64,000 bases of DNA. Source: Glycomyces arizonensis DSM 44726 (GTDB lineage Bacteria; Actinomycetota; Actinomycetes; Mycobacteriales; Micromonosporaceae). Below are positions 35,793 through 44,623 of the stretch, in pieces. Location: the NCBI RefSeq assembly GCF_000482705.1, contig NZ_AXWO01000015.1:1-64000 (forward strand), given 5' to 3'. Made by a program: the position numbers and the translations under genes. Every line of letters starts with the position of its first letter. Position 1 is the first letter of the stretch. The notes beneath the pieces are model-generated. The model worked only from the letters and a program-made list of their open reading frames with translations. It was not told the DNA's origin and did no database searches.

Positions 35793-36833
35793 CTATGGGA
35801 CGCGCGGCGCCGTGGTGGACTCGCGCACCACCAGGCTCGTCGCCAGCTGCACGTGGTGCGAGTCGGGCCGCCCGCCCGAGGCGAGTTCGAGGACGGTGCG
35901 CGCGGCGACGCGGCCCATCTGGCGCAGCGGCTGGCGCACCGTGGTCAGCGCGGGCTCGGTCCACATCGCGCCGTACGTGTCGTCGAAGCCGATGACGCTG
36001 AGGTCCTCGGGGACGCGCAGCCCGCGGTGCTTGGCGACCCGTATGACGCCCATGGCGATCGAGTCGCTGGCCGCGAAGATCGCCGTGGGCGGCTCGTCCA
36101 TCGACAGGAGGTGCTCGGCGCCCTGGGCGCCGGTCTCGGCCACGAAGTCGCCGTGGTGCGCCAGCGCCGGATCGCGGGCGATCCCGGCGGCCTCCAGGGC
36201 CTCGCGGTAGCCATGGAGGCGCTCGCGGCCCGGCACGGAGCCCTCGGTCCCGCCGACGAAGCCGATCCGCCGGTGGCCGAGGTCGAGCAGGTGCCGGGTG
36301 GCCTGCACGCCTCCGGCCCAGTTGGTGGCCCCGACGCTGGTGACGCGGTCGTCGAGCGGGTTGACCGGGTCGATGACCACCAATGCCAGCCCGAGCTGCT
36401 CGCACAGGGCGATCTCCTCGCCGGTCAGCTGGGTCGTGACCACGATCAGGCCGGTGTGGCCGCGGGCGGCGATGTCCTTGATCAGGCCGACGCCCAGCGA
36501 CTTGTCGGGCACCACGCCGCCGGAGGACAGGGCGCTGGTGACCACGTCGACGCCGAGATCGGCCCCGCCGCTGATGACGCCGTCGAGGACGTACAGGGAG
36601 TACATGTTGATGATCGTGTCGAACACGACGTGGACCGCGCCGCGCGCGACCGGGTCCCGCGGGCCGGTGCTCGGGGCGTAGCCGAGCTCGGCGATCGCCT
36701 GCTGCACCTGCTGCCTGGTCTCCTCGGAGACGCCGGGCCGGCCGTTGAGCACTTTGGAGGCGGTGGCCTTCGAGACCCCCGCGCGTTCGGCGACGGCGGC
36801 GAGCGTCGCTCGCGGATTGGCCGGTCTGGTCAT
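35793..36833 (-). CDS. LacI family regulator of the xylobiose locus (BxlR-like)
   Basis: A 346-residue repressor. The N-terminal helix-turn-helix and hinge (TLAAVAERAGVSKATASKVL, NGRPGVSEETRQQV) precede a periplasmic-binding-like sensor domain (IAARGHTGLIVVTTQLTG, TSVGATNWAGG, IAMGVIRVAK, VIGFDDTY). ATG 36833 is preferred to GTG 36842 because GAGGTG lies six bases before it. It is divergent from an ABC sugar transporter-GH3-xylA operon, the arrangement of the Streptomyces bxlR-bxlEFGA system, so xylobiose or xylose is the probable inducer. Confidence 0.9.
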   Translation of the reverse strand: MTRPANPRATLAAVAERAGVSKATASKVLNGRPGVSEETRQQVQQAIAELGYAPSTGPRDPVARGAVHVVFDTIINMYSLYVLDGVISGGADLGVDVVTSALSSGGVVPDKSLGVGLIKDIAARGHTGLIVVTTQLTGEEIALCEQLGLALVVIDPVNPLDDRVTSVGATNWAGGVQATRHLLDLGHRRIGFVGGTEGSVPGRERLHGYREALEAAGIARDPALAHHGDFVAETGAQGAEHLLSMDEPPTAIFAASDSIAMGVIRVAKHRGLRVPEDLSVIGFDDTYGAMWTEPALTTVRQPLRQMGRVAARTVLELASGGRPDSHHVQLATSLVVRESTTAPRVP

Positions 36834-36879
36834 CGGGCACACCTCGTCATCTGTAGGGCCACCATTCTAGCCACTTTAC

Positions 36880-37018
36880 GAAATAGTTTCTCTCGTGCGA
36901 GGCACGGGTCCGTTGAAAGTGACCTGGTACGGTGTCGCTGTTTATGATCTTGTGACTTGACGCACCGGTGAACTGCGCGTACGTTCGAAACCCTAGGAAA
37001 CAAGTGCGAAACTGTTTC
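36880..37018. promoter_or_regulatory. Operator pair between lacI and the sugar transporter operon
   Basis: Two 11-bp inverted repeats, GAAATAGTTTC (36880-36890, read GAAACTATTTC on the minus strand) and GAAACTGTTTC (37008-37018), flank the divergent promoters, 47 and 54 bases from the two starts. The second extends to CGAAACTGTTTCG. BxlR of Streptomyces recognises CGAA/TTCG half sites, so these are the best operator candidates. Confidence 0.65.
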
Positions 37019-37071
37019 GAAGAGTTGAGTCCCCGGCCGAGGCGGCCGGAGACGCAGAAAGGACTCGAGCA

Positions 37072-38370
37072 ATGAAGCTTGGAACTCGCCGCCGTACCCT
37101 TCTGGCGCTCGGCGCGTCGGCCCCGATCGTCGCCGCCGCGAGCGCCTGCGGCAACGAGCCGGGCGGCCCCAGTGGCGACGGCGCCACCGCGTGGGGTCTG
37201 ACCGGCGGCGCCGAAGAGGCCATGCGCGCCTCGTTCGAAGCGTGGAACGCCGACAACCCCGACAACGAGATCACCGCGGAGTACTTCGCCAACGACGCCT
37301 ACAAGGAGAAGATCCGCACCGCGGTCGGCTCCGGCAACGCCCCCACGCTGATCTTCGGCTGGGCGGGCGCCACGCTGGCCGAGTACGTCGCGAACGACTC
37401 CGTCGTCGACCTCACCGAGGACACCGCCGCCCTGATGGACCGCGTCCTGCCGTCGGTGGCCGCCACCGGCACGATCGACGACAAGGTCTACGCCGTCCCG
37501 AACAACCAGTCGCAGCCGATCGTCATGTACTACAACAACGACGTGCTCGAAGCGGCCGGGACGCAGCAGCCGACCACGTGGAGCGAGCTCCTGGCCTCCA
37601 TCGAGGCCCTCAAGGGATCCGACGTCATCCCGATCGCCCTCGCCGGGCAGAGCGTCTGGCCCGAGCTGATGTGGATCGAGTACCTGTCCGACCGCGTCGG
37701 CGGCGCCGAGTGCTTCAACCGCGTCATCGCCGGCGAGGCCGGAGCCTGGTCCCACCCGGACATGCTCCGCGCCGCCCAGATGATCACCGAACTGGTCGAC
37801 GCCGGGGCCTTCGGCGACAGCTTCGCGTCCGTCGTCGCCGACGCCGGAGCCGACCACGCCCTGGTCTCCACCAACAAGGCCGGCATGATCCTCCAGGGCT
37901 CCTGGATCTACCCCGAGTTCCTCACCAACGCGCCGGACCTCGTCGCGAAGGGCGGCCTGCTCTTCTCGACCTTCCCGGTCGTCGAGGACGGCAAGGGCGA
38001 CCCGAGCAGCATCGTCGGCAACCCGGCCAACTTCTGGTCCGTCTCGGCCGACGCCGCCGAAGAGGACCAGCAGACCGCCACCGACTACCTGTCCGAGGCG
38101 ATCTACGACGACGAGCACATCGAATCGCTCCTGTCCATCGGCGCCGTCCCGCCCGTGGTCGGCATCGAGGACAAGATCGCGGCGGCCGACAACGCCGAGT
38201 TCCTCACCCTCAACTACGAGATGGTGCGCGACGCGGCCAACTTCCAGCTCTCCTGGGACCAGGCGCTGCCCGCCGACCAGGCCCAAGAGCTGCTCAACAA
38301 CCTGAGCACGCTCTTCCTCGGCGAGCAGACCGCCGAGGAGTTCTGCGCGGCGATGGACGCCACCCTGTGA
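37072..38370 (+). CDS. ABC transporter sugar-binding lipoprotein (BxlE-like)
   Basis: A 432-residue extracellular solute-binding protein, family 1. RRRTLLALGASAP and a lipobox ending AAASAC (about residue 26) show lipidation and possible Tat export. The mature part contains WNADNPDNEITAEYF and the VYAVPNNQSQPIVMYYNND core common to oligosaccharide binders. It begins the operon with two permeases, GH3 and xylA, so the ligand is probably xylobiose or short xylo-oligosaccharides. No ATPase is encoded; a shared MsiK-type ATPase would serve. Confidence 0.92.
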   Translation: MKLGTRRRTLLALGASAPIVAAASACGNEPGGPSGDGATAWGLTGGAEEAMRASFEAWNADNPDNEITAEYFANDAYKEKIRTAVGSGNAPTLIFGWAGATLAEYVANDSVVDLTEDTAALMDRVLPSVAATGTIDDKVYAVPNNQSQPIVMYYNNDVLEAAGTQQPTTWSELLASIEALKGSDVIPIALAGQSVWPELMWIEYLSDRVGGAECFNRVIAGEAGAWSHPDMLRAAQMITELVDAGAFGDSFASVVADAGADHALVSTNKAGMILQGSWIYPEFLTNAPDLVAKGGLLFSTFPVVEDGKGDPSSIVGNPANFWSVSADAAEEDQQTATDYLSEAIYDDEHIESLLSIGAVPPVVGIEDKIAAADNAEFLTLNYEMVRDAANFQLSWDQALPADQAQELLNNLSTLFLGEQTAEEFCAAMDATL

Positions 38371-39317
38371 CTGTGCCAATTGACGACTCCGCAGGCGTCT
38401 TCGAGGGCGAGACCTCGACCCTCCGGGCGGGCGGACGCCGACGCGGCGTCCGCCCGCCCGGGCCGAGCAAGTGGATGGCCGCCCCGGCGCTCATCCTGTT
38501 CGGCTTCTTCGCGATCGTCCCGCTGTTCGGCGTCGCCGCGCTGTCGCTGGTCCACTGGGACGGCCTCGGCGAGATCAGCTGGGCCGGGTTCGACAACTGG
38601 AAGGCCGCCGCCGCCGACCCGGTCTCGCGCAACGCGCTGTGGCTGACGGTCAAGCTGACGGTCCTGTGCGTGCTGTTCCAGGCGCCGGTCAGCCTGCTCC
38701 TCGGCGTCTTCCTCGCCGGGGCCCAGCGCTATCGGGCCCTGTTGGCCACGCTGTTCTTCCTGCCGCTGCTGTTCAGCTCCGCCGCGGTGGCCATCACGTT
38801 CACCGCGCTGCTCGACCCCAACTTCGGGGCCGGGACCGCCCTGGACGCCGAGTGGCTCTCCCAGAACTGGCTCGGCGACCCCGACCTGGCCCTGTACGTC
38901 GTGGTGTTCGTGATCGGCTGGTGCTTCATCCCGTTCCACACCCTGATCTACCAGGCCGGGACCCGGCAGATCCCCAGGGAGCTCTACGAGGCCTCGCGCA
39001 TGGACGGGGCCGGGCCGGTGGCCCAGTTCTTCCACATCACGCTGCCGATGCTGAAGTACACCATCGTCACCTCCACGACGCTGATGACCGTCGGGTCGCT
39101 GACCTACTTCGATCTCATCTTCGTGCTCACCGGCGGCGGCCCCGGCAACGCCACGCGCGTGCTGCCGCTCGACATGTACCTGACCGGGTTCCGCTCCTAC
39201 GAGATGGGCAAGGCCAGCGTCCTCGCGCTCGTCCTCGTCGTCGTCGGGCTCGCCGTCTCGCTCGGGCTCAACAGGATCACCGGCGCGAGCCGCATGGACA
39301 GCCGGTCGGAGGCATAG
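38367..39317 (+). CDS. ABC sugar transporter permease 1 (BxlF-like)
   Basis: A 316-residue inner-membrane permease of the CUT1/MalF type. It has a cytoplasmic N-terminal tail of about 30 residues, six or so helices, and the EAA loop EASRMDGAGPVAQFFHITLP that docks the ATPase. GTG 38367 overlaps the binding-protein stop by four bases; GTG 38373 would also fit. Partner of the next permease. Confidence 0.93.
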   Translation: MTVPIDDSAGVFEGETSTLRAGGRRRGVRPPGPSKWMAAPALILFGFFAIVPLFGVAALSLVHWDGLGEISWAGFDNWKAAAADPVSRNALWLTVKLTVLCVLFQAPVSLLLGVFLAGAQRYRALLATLFFLPLLFSSAAVAITFTALLDPNFGAGTALDAEWLSQNWLGDPDLALYVVVFVIGWCFIPFHTLIYQAGTRQIPRELYEASRMDGAGPVAQFFHITLPMLKYTIVTSTTLMTVGSLTYFDLIFVLTGGGPGNATRVLPLDMYLTGFRSYEMGKASVLALVLVVVGLAVSLGLNRITGASRMDSRSEA

Positions 39318-40151
39318 ATGACCAAGCAAACCAACGACTCCCGGCCCAACGTCCTCGGCGCCATCGGCGCCTGGATCTGGCTGGCGATCATCATCGTGCC
39401 GATCTACTACATCTTCGTCACGAGCCTGCGCCCGCAGGAGGACTACTACGCGGAGAACCCGCTGTCGTGGCCGTCGAACGCCACGCTCGACGCCTACAAC
39501 CGGGTGCTGGAGAACGACTTCGTCCGCTTCTTCCTCAACAGCGTCGTCGTCACCGCCGTGTCCGTGGCCGTGAGCCTCGCCGTGTCGCTCATGGCCGCCT
39601 ACGTGGTGGTGCGCAGCCGCGACTGGTTCGGCCGCAACCTGTTCCGCGTCGCGCTGCTGGGCATCGCCATCCCGATCCAGGCCGCGATCATCCCGGTGTA
39701 CTACCTGATCGTGCAGCTCGGGCTCTACGACACGCTCGCCGCGCTCATCCTGCCGTCGATCGCGTTCGCCATCCCGCTGACGCTGCTGATCCTGACCAAC
39801 TTCCTGCGGGAGATCCCCGAATCGCTGTTCGAGTCCATGCGCATGGACGGCGCCACCGAATGGCGGATCCTCGTGCGCCTGGTCGTGCCGCTCTCGCGGC
39901 CCGCACTGGCGACGGTCGGGGTCTACCAGGCATTGCAGGTGTGGAACGGGTTCCTGTTCCCGCTGGTGCTGACCCAGAGCTCCTCCACCCGCGTCATCCC
40001 GCTGTCACTGTGGAGCTTCCAGGGGCAGTTCGGCGTCGACGTGCCCGCCGTGCTCGCGGCGGTCGTGCTGTCGGTGCTGCCGATGCTGGCGGCCTACATC
40101 GTCGCCCGGCGCCAACTCGTTTCCGGCCTGACCGCCGGAATCGGCAAGTAA
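39318..40151 (+). CDS. ABC sugar transporter permease 2 (BxlG-like)
   Basis: A 277-residue MalG-type permease with six helices and the EAA loop ESMRMDGATEWRILVRLVVP. The ATG follows the permease 1 stop with no gap. It forms the transmembrane heterodimer with permease 1. Twenty-one bases later the GH3 gene starts, with its own GAAGGAGAG ribosome-binding site. Confidence 0.94.
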   Translation: MTKQTNDSRPNVLGAIGAWIWLAIIIVPIYYIFVTSLRPQEDYYAENPLSWPSNATLDAYNRVLENDFVRFFLNSVVVTAVSVAVSLAVSLMAAYVVVRSRDWFGRNLFRVALLGIAIPIQAAIIPVYYLIVQLGLYDTLAALILPSIAFAIPLTLLILTNFLREIPESLFESMRMDGATEWRILVRLVVPLSRPALATVGVYQALQVWNGFLFPLVLTQSSSTRVIPLSLWSFQGQFGVDVPAVLAAVVLSVLPMLAAYIVARRQLVSGLTAGIGK

Positions 40152-40172
40152 CGAAGGAGAGAGCCGCAACCA

Positions 40173-42491
40173 ATGGCACAGACCAACGACTGGCGCGACC
40201 CCGCGCTGCCGCTCGCCGACCGCGTCGAGGCGCTGCTGGCGGCCATGACGCTCGAAGAGAAGCTCGCCCAGCTCGGCAGCTTCTGGCCGCCGGCGAGCGA
40301 CGAGGGTGGCGACGGCGAGGTCGCGCCGATGGAAGACGCCATGCAGAGCGGCGCGAAGACGCTGGAGGAGGCCTCGGTCAACGGCCTCGGCCACATCACG
40401 CGGGCCTTCGGCACCCAGCCGGTCGACGCGGCCGCCGGGGCGGCCGCCCTGGAGCGGATGCAGCGCGGGATCGTCGAGCGGAGCAGGCTCGGCGTCCCCG
40501 CCATCGCCCACGAGGAGTGCCTCACCGGGTTCACCACGCTCGGCGCCACCGTCTATCCGACGTCCCTGGCGTGGGCGGCGACCTTCGACCCCGACCTGAT
40601 CGGGCGCATGGCCGCTCGCATCGGCGCCGACATGCGCTCGGTCGGCGTCCACCAGGGGCTCTCGCCCGTCATGGACGTCGTGCGCGACTACCGGTGGGGC
40701 CGCGTCGAGGAGACGATGGGGGAGGACCCGTACCTGGTGGGCACCGTCGGCAGCGCCTACGTCCGGGGCCTTGAAGCAAGCGGTATCATCGCGACGCTCA
40801 AGCACTTCGCCGGGTACTCCGCCTCCCGCAGCGCCCGCAACCACGCCCCCGTTCCCATGGGGCCCAGGGAGTTCGCCGACGCGATCCTGCCGCCGTTCGA
40901 GATGGCCGTGCGCCTCGGCGGCGCCAGGTCGGTCATGAACTCCTACTCCGACGTCGACGGGATGCCCGCCGCGGCCAACCGCGAACTGCTCACCGGGATC
41001 CTCCGCGAGCAGTGGGGCTTCACCGGCGCCGTCGTCTCCGACTACTGGTCCGTGGCGTTCCTCGACATGATGCACCGCGTCAGCCCCGACCGCGCCACCT
41101 CCGGCGCGCTCGCGCTCACCGCGGGCATCGACGTCGAACTGCCCTCGGCCGACGCTTATACGCGCGTGATCGACAAGGTCGCCTCCGGCGAGCTCGACGA
41201 GGCCGTCGTCGACACCGCGGTGCGCCGCGTCCTGCGCCAGAAGGCCGAACTCGGGCTCCTCGACGCCGAACCGGCCCTCGCGCCGCCGAACGCGGGCGTC
41301 GACCTCGACAGCGCGGGCAACCGCGCCGTGGCCGCCGAGATCGCCGAGAAGTCGGTCGTCCTGCTCGACAACGACGGGATCCTGCCGCTCGACGCGGGCT
41401 CGGCCGACATCGCGCTCATCGGCCCCACCGCCGACGACGCGCGCACGTTCCTGGGCTGCTACTCCTTCCCCAACCACGTGCTCTCCCGCTACGGCGACCA
41501 CGGCACCGGCGTCGAGATCCACTCGCTGCTCGAAGCCCTCGCCGAGGAGTTCCCGGCCGCGTCCATCGCCTACGAGCAGGGCGCGCCGATCCGCGAGACC
41601 GACCGCGGCGGCATCGAGGCGGCCGTGACCGCCGCTGCCGCCGCCGAGGTGTGCGTGCTCGCCGTCGGCGACCTCGCCAGCCTGTTCGGGCGCGGCACCT
41701 CCGGCGAAGGCTGCGACGCGGCCGACCTGCGGTTGCCGGGCGTCCAAGCCGAACTGGTCGAGGCGGTGCTCGCCACCGGCACGCCGACCGTCCTCGTCGT
41801 CGTCTCCGGGCGCCCGTACGCCCTCGGCGACTTCGCGGACCGCTGCGCCGCCGTCGTGCAGGCGTTCCTGCCGGGCGAAGAGGGCGGCCAGGCGATCGCG
41901 GGCGTCCTCTCCGGGCGCGTCAACCCGAGCGGCCACCTGCCGGTCGGCGTCCCGCGCATCCCCGGAGGCCAGCCCGGCACCTACCTGGCCCCGCCGCTCG
42001 GGCAGTACAGCGAGGGCGTGTCCAACATCGACCCGACGCCGCTGTACCCGTTCGGGCACGGCAGGTCCTACACCGAGTTCGACTACCGCGACCTTCGCCT
42101 GAGCGGCCAGGCCATCGGCAGCGACGGCGAGCTGCTGGTATCGGTGTGCGTCACCAACACCGGCGAGCGGGCCGGCGAGGACGTCGTCCAGCTCTACCTG
42201 TCCGACGAGGTCGCCCAGGTGACCCGGCCGGTGCGCGAACTGGTCGGCTACGCCCGCGTCGCGCTGGAGCCGGACGAGACCAAGCGCGTGGCGTTCCACC
42301 TGCACGCCGACCGGACCTCGTTCACCGGCCGGTCGGGCAGGCGGATCGTCGAGCCGGGGGCCTTCACGGTCTCCATCGGACACTCAAGCCGCGAGCTGCC
42401 GCTGTCCGAGCGGTTCCGCATCACCGGCGAGGCGCGCACGCTCGAAGGCGAGCGCGTCATGACCACCGGCGTCGAGATCACCGACAACTGA
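40173..42491 (+). CDS. GH3 beta-xylosidase/glucosidase, cytosolic (BxlA-like)
   Basis: A 772-residue glycoside hydrolase family 3 enzyme with no signal peptide, so it acts on imported sugars. Order: (beta/alpha)8 domain with the nucleophile Asp290 in VVSDYWS, the substrate-lid segments KHFAGYSASRSARNHAPV, an (alpha/beta)6 domain, and a C-terminal Fn3-like domain (VCVTNTGERAGEDVVQLYL). The HFAGYSA...NHAPV pattern and operon context with a xylobiose-type transporter and xylose isomerase favour beta-xylosidase. It releases xylose that xylA would isomerise. Confidence 0.93.
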   Translation: MAQTNDWRDPALPLADRVEALLAAMTLEEKLAQLGSFWPPASDEGGDGEVAPMEDAMQSGAKTLEEASVNGLGHITRAFGTQPVDAAAGAAALERMQRGIVERSRLGVPAIAHEECLTGFTTLGATVYPTSLAWAATFDPDLIGRMAARIGADMRSVGVHQGLSPVMDVVRDYRWGRVEETMGEDPYLVGTVGSAYVRGLEASGIIATLKHFAGYSASRSARNHAPVPMGPREFADAILPPFEMAVRLGGARSVMNSYSDVDGMPAAANRELLTGILREQWGFTGAVVSDYWSVAFLDMMHRVSPDRATSGALALTAGIDVELPSADAYTRVIDKVASGELDEAVVDTAVRRVLRQKAELGLLDAEPALAPPNAGVDLDSAGNRAVAAEIAEKSVVLLDNDGILPLDAGSADIALIGPTADDARTFLGCYSFPNHVLSRYGDHGTGVEIHSLLEALAEEFPAASIAYEQGAPIRETDRGGIEAAVTAAAAAEVCVLAVGDLASLFGRGTSGEGCDAADLRLPGVQAELVEAVLATGTPTVLVVVSGRPYALGDFADRCAAVVQAFLPGEEGGQAIAGVLSGRVNPSGHLPVGVPRIPGGQPGTYLAPPLGQYSEGVSNIDPTPLYPFGHGRSYTEFDYRDLRLSGQAIGSDGELLVSVCVTNTGERAGEDVVQLYLSDEVAQVTRPVRELVGYARVALEPDETKRVAFHLHADRTSFTGRSGRRIVEPGAFTVSIGHSSRELPLSERFRITGEARTLEGERVMTTGVEITDN

Positions 42492-42509
42492 AAGCAAAGG
42501 TTGGAAAGC

Positions 42510-43676
42510 ATGAGCGACAAGTACGCACCGACACCCGAGGACAAGTTCTCGTTCGGGATCTGGACTGTGGGTTGGGCGGCGCAGGATGTGTTCGGGTCGG
42601 CGTCGCGGGCGCCGATGGCGGCCGATCGCGCGGTCAGGAAGCTGGCCGAGATCGGCGCCTACGGGGTGAACTTCCACGACAACGACGTGTTCGACTTCGA
42701 CGAGTCGGATCGTGAGCAGAACATCGCCGCGTTCAAGAAGGCGCTGGACGAGACGGGTCTGAAGGTCACCACGGCGACGACGAATCTGTTCGGGCACCCG
42801 GTGTTCAAGGACGGCGGGTTCACGCACAACGACCGCGACGTGCGCCGCTTCGCGATCAGCAAGGTGATGCGCAACATCGACCTCGCCGCCGAGCTCGGCG
42901 CGAAGGTCTATGTCGCCTGGGGCGGGCGCGAAGGCGCCGAATCCGGCGGCTCGAAGCACGTCCAGACGGCCATGGCCCGCATGAAGGAGGCCTTCGACAT
43001 CCTCGGCGAATACGTCACCGACCACGACTACGACATCCGCTTCGCGATCGAGCCGAAGCCGAACGAGCCCAGGGGCCACATTCTCCTCCCCACGATCGGG
43101 CACGCCCTCGCCTTCATCAACGAGCTGGAGCGTCCCGAACTCGTCGGGATCAACCCCGAGATCGGGCACGAGGAGATGGCCGGGCTGGACTACGCGGCGG
43201 GGATCCGTCAGGCGCTGTGGCACGGGAAGCTGTACCACATCGATTTGAACGGGCAGACCGGTCCGCGGTATGACCAGGACCTGCGCTTCGGTGCCGGGAA
43301 CGTCGGCGGGGCGTTCTGGGCCGTGGATGCGGTGGAGGAGGGGATCGCGAAGGGCCAGTACACGGGCCCGATCCACTTCGACTTCAAGCCCCCGCGCACC
43401 GAGGACGACGAGGGCGTGTGGGTGTCGGCGGCGGCGTGCATGCGCAACTACCTGATTCTGCGTGACAAGGTGAAGGCGTTCCGGGCCGACCCGGAGGTGC
43501 AGGAGGCGATCAAGGCCGCGCGTGTCGACCAGCTCGCCGTCCCGACCCTGGCCGAGGACGAGACGTGGGAGGACGTGAAGGGCGTCGAGATCGACGTCGA
43601 AGGGCTCGCGGCGAAGGGCATGGCGTTCGAGCGCCTCGACCAGCTCGCCCTCGAACACCTCTACGGCGTCCGCTGA
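42510..43676 (+). CDS. xylA: Xylose isomerase
   Basis: Converts D-xylose to D-xylulose with Mg, Mn or Co. The 388-residue product is the short actinobacterial class. Signatures present: [21 protein letters not shown] (catalytic His), [23 protein letters not shown] (metal glutamate and Lys), [15 protein letters not shown] and [18 protein letters not shown] 42510 with GGAAAG upstream; an in-frame TTG at 42501 is less likely. Last gene of the operon, ended by a hairpin at 43698. No xylulokinase gene is in the window. Confidence 0.97.
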   Translation: MSDKYAPTPEDKFSFGIWTVGWAAQDVFGSASRAPMAADRAVRKLAEIGAYGVNFHDNDVFDFDESDREQNIAAFKKALDETGLKVTTATTNLFGHPVFKDGGFTHNDRDVRRFAISKVMRNIDLAAELGAKVYVAWGGREGAESGGSKHVQTAMARMKEAFDILGEYVTDHDYDIRFAIEPKPNEPRGHILLPTIGHALAFINELERPELVGINPEIGHEEMAGLDYAAGIRQALWHGKLYHIDLNGQTGPRYDQDLRFGAGNVGGAFWAVDAVEEGIAKGQYTGPIHFDFKPPRTEDDEGVWVSAAACMRNYLILRDKVKAFRADPEVQEAIKAARVDQLAVPTLAEDETWEDVKGVEIDVEGLAAKGMAFERLDQLALEHLYGVR

Positions 43677-43697
43677 GACGCGCACATTCTTGCTGGT

Positions 43698-43728
43698 AGG
43701 GGGCCTGGAGCGAAGCTCTAGGCCCCCT
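43698..43728 (+). terminator. Terminator of the xylobiose operon
   Basis: Inverted repeat AGGGGGCCTGGAGC / GCTCTAGGCCCCCT (one G-T pair) with a GAA loop, 21 bases after the xylA stop. Lacks a T-run. Confidence 0.75.
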
Positions 43729-43766
43729 GCTCCGTCAGATATCTGATAAATTCCTATGGATATACC

Positions 43767-43780
43767 GAGAACAATTTCTC
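43767..43780. promoter_or_regulatory. Candidate VapBC operator
   Basis: GAGAA-CAAT-TTCTC is an inverted repeat about 70 bases before vapB in an AT-richer stretch (43738-43812). VapB antitoxins usually bind such repeats to repress their own operon. Support is positional. Confidence 0.35.
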
Positions 43781-43852
43781 AAAGGTTCCAACGCGCCGTG
43801 TCAAAAGCTATCCTTGGCAGGAGTGCTCACTTATGGTCAGGGGGTGAAAACG

Positions 43853-44053
43853 ATGACGAGAACAGTGATCAACCTCGACGATGAACTCGTGGCGCAAGCC
43901 AGCGAGATCTTCGGGACCACGACCAAGGTCTCAACAGTCAACGCCGCGCTCAAGGACGTGGTCGATCGCGAGCGAAGGAAGCAGTTCGTGCAGTGGGTGA
44001 TGGACGGCGGGCTCGAACTCGACTCCGACGAGATCCGGGAGCGCGCATGGTAG
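43853..44053 (+). CDS. vapB: VapB family antitoxin
   Basis: A 66-residue protein with the ribbon-helix-helix VapB pattern (RTVINLDDELVAQASEIF, VNAALKDVVDRERRKQF) and a C-terminal toxin-binding tail (DSDEIRERAW). It neutralises VapC and autoregulates. ATG 43853 follows GGGGGTGAAAACG, a ribosome-binding site at about eight bases; a GTG at 43844 is possible. It overlaps vapC by seven bases. Its position between xylA and the xylanase suggests later insertion into a sugar locus. Confidence 0.9.
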   Translation: MTRTVINLDDELVAQASEIFGTTTKVSTVNAALKDVVDRERRKQFVQWVMDGGLELDSDEIRERAW

Positions 44054-44469
44054 CGGTTGCGACGCACCTCGCCGATACCAGCGTGCTCGCGCGCTTGCAG
44101 AAGCCCGCCGTCGCCGAGGTGGTCGTGCCGCTGATCGATCGGGGCCTCGTCGCGGTCTGCGCCGTCGTGGAGATGGAGATCAGGGTGGGGGCCAAGAATC
44201 CGCGCCACCGCGACAACGTGAGCGAATGGCTCCTCGGTTTCGAGCGGCTGCCGATCTCAGACGACATCTTCAATCGCGCGATAGATGTCCAGTTTGATCT
44301 GGTGGAGACATCAGGCCACCGCACCGTCAGAATCCCCGACCTGCTCATCGCCGCCATCGCCGAGCGGCACCGGGTGACGGTGCTCCATTACGACAAGGAC
44401 TTCGACCGGATCGCCGAGGTGACCGGGCAGCCCACCGAGTGGGTCGTCCCGCCCGGCGAAGCCGACTGA
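44047..44469 (+). CDS. vapC: VapC family PIN-domain toxin ribonuclease
   Basis: A 140-residue PIN-domain RNase, toxic when free of VapB. Acidic active-site residues appear in LADTSVLAR, in VEMEIRVGAKN, in IPDLLIAAIAERHRV and in HYDKDFDRIAEVTGQ. ATG 44047 overlaps the vapB end, giving coupled synthesis. The pair may maintain the region or act in stress; no toxin target can be deduced. Confidence 0.92.
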   Translation: MVAVATHLADTSVLARLQKPAVAEVVVPLIDRGLVAVCAVVEMEIRVGAKNPRHRDNVSEWLLGFERLPISDDIFNRAIDVQFDLVETSGHRTVRIPDLLIAAIAERHRVTVLHYDKDFDRIAEVTGQPTEWVVPPGEAD

Positions 44470-44623
44470 CCGAATCAGACATCCCCCATACACCGACAGG
44501 CCGGGCCGGCGCAGCCGCTCCAGTCCGGCCGAGTTGCATCCCGCCCCTTCGGCCTCTTGACCGGTGACCGCGATCCTGCTGGAATACATTCGCACCGAAA
44601 ATTCCATGGAAAGCGAACCGATA

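Noticed and set aside
36833..43676. Transposon carrying the sugar operon
   Set aside because: No transposase, integrase or flanking direct repeats seen; codon use matches the genome for most genes.
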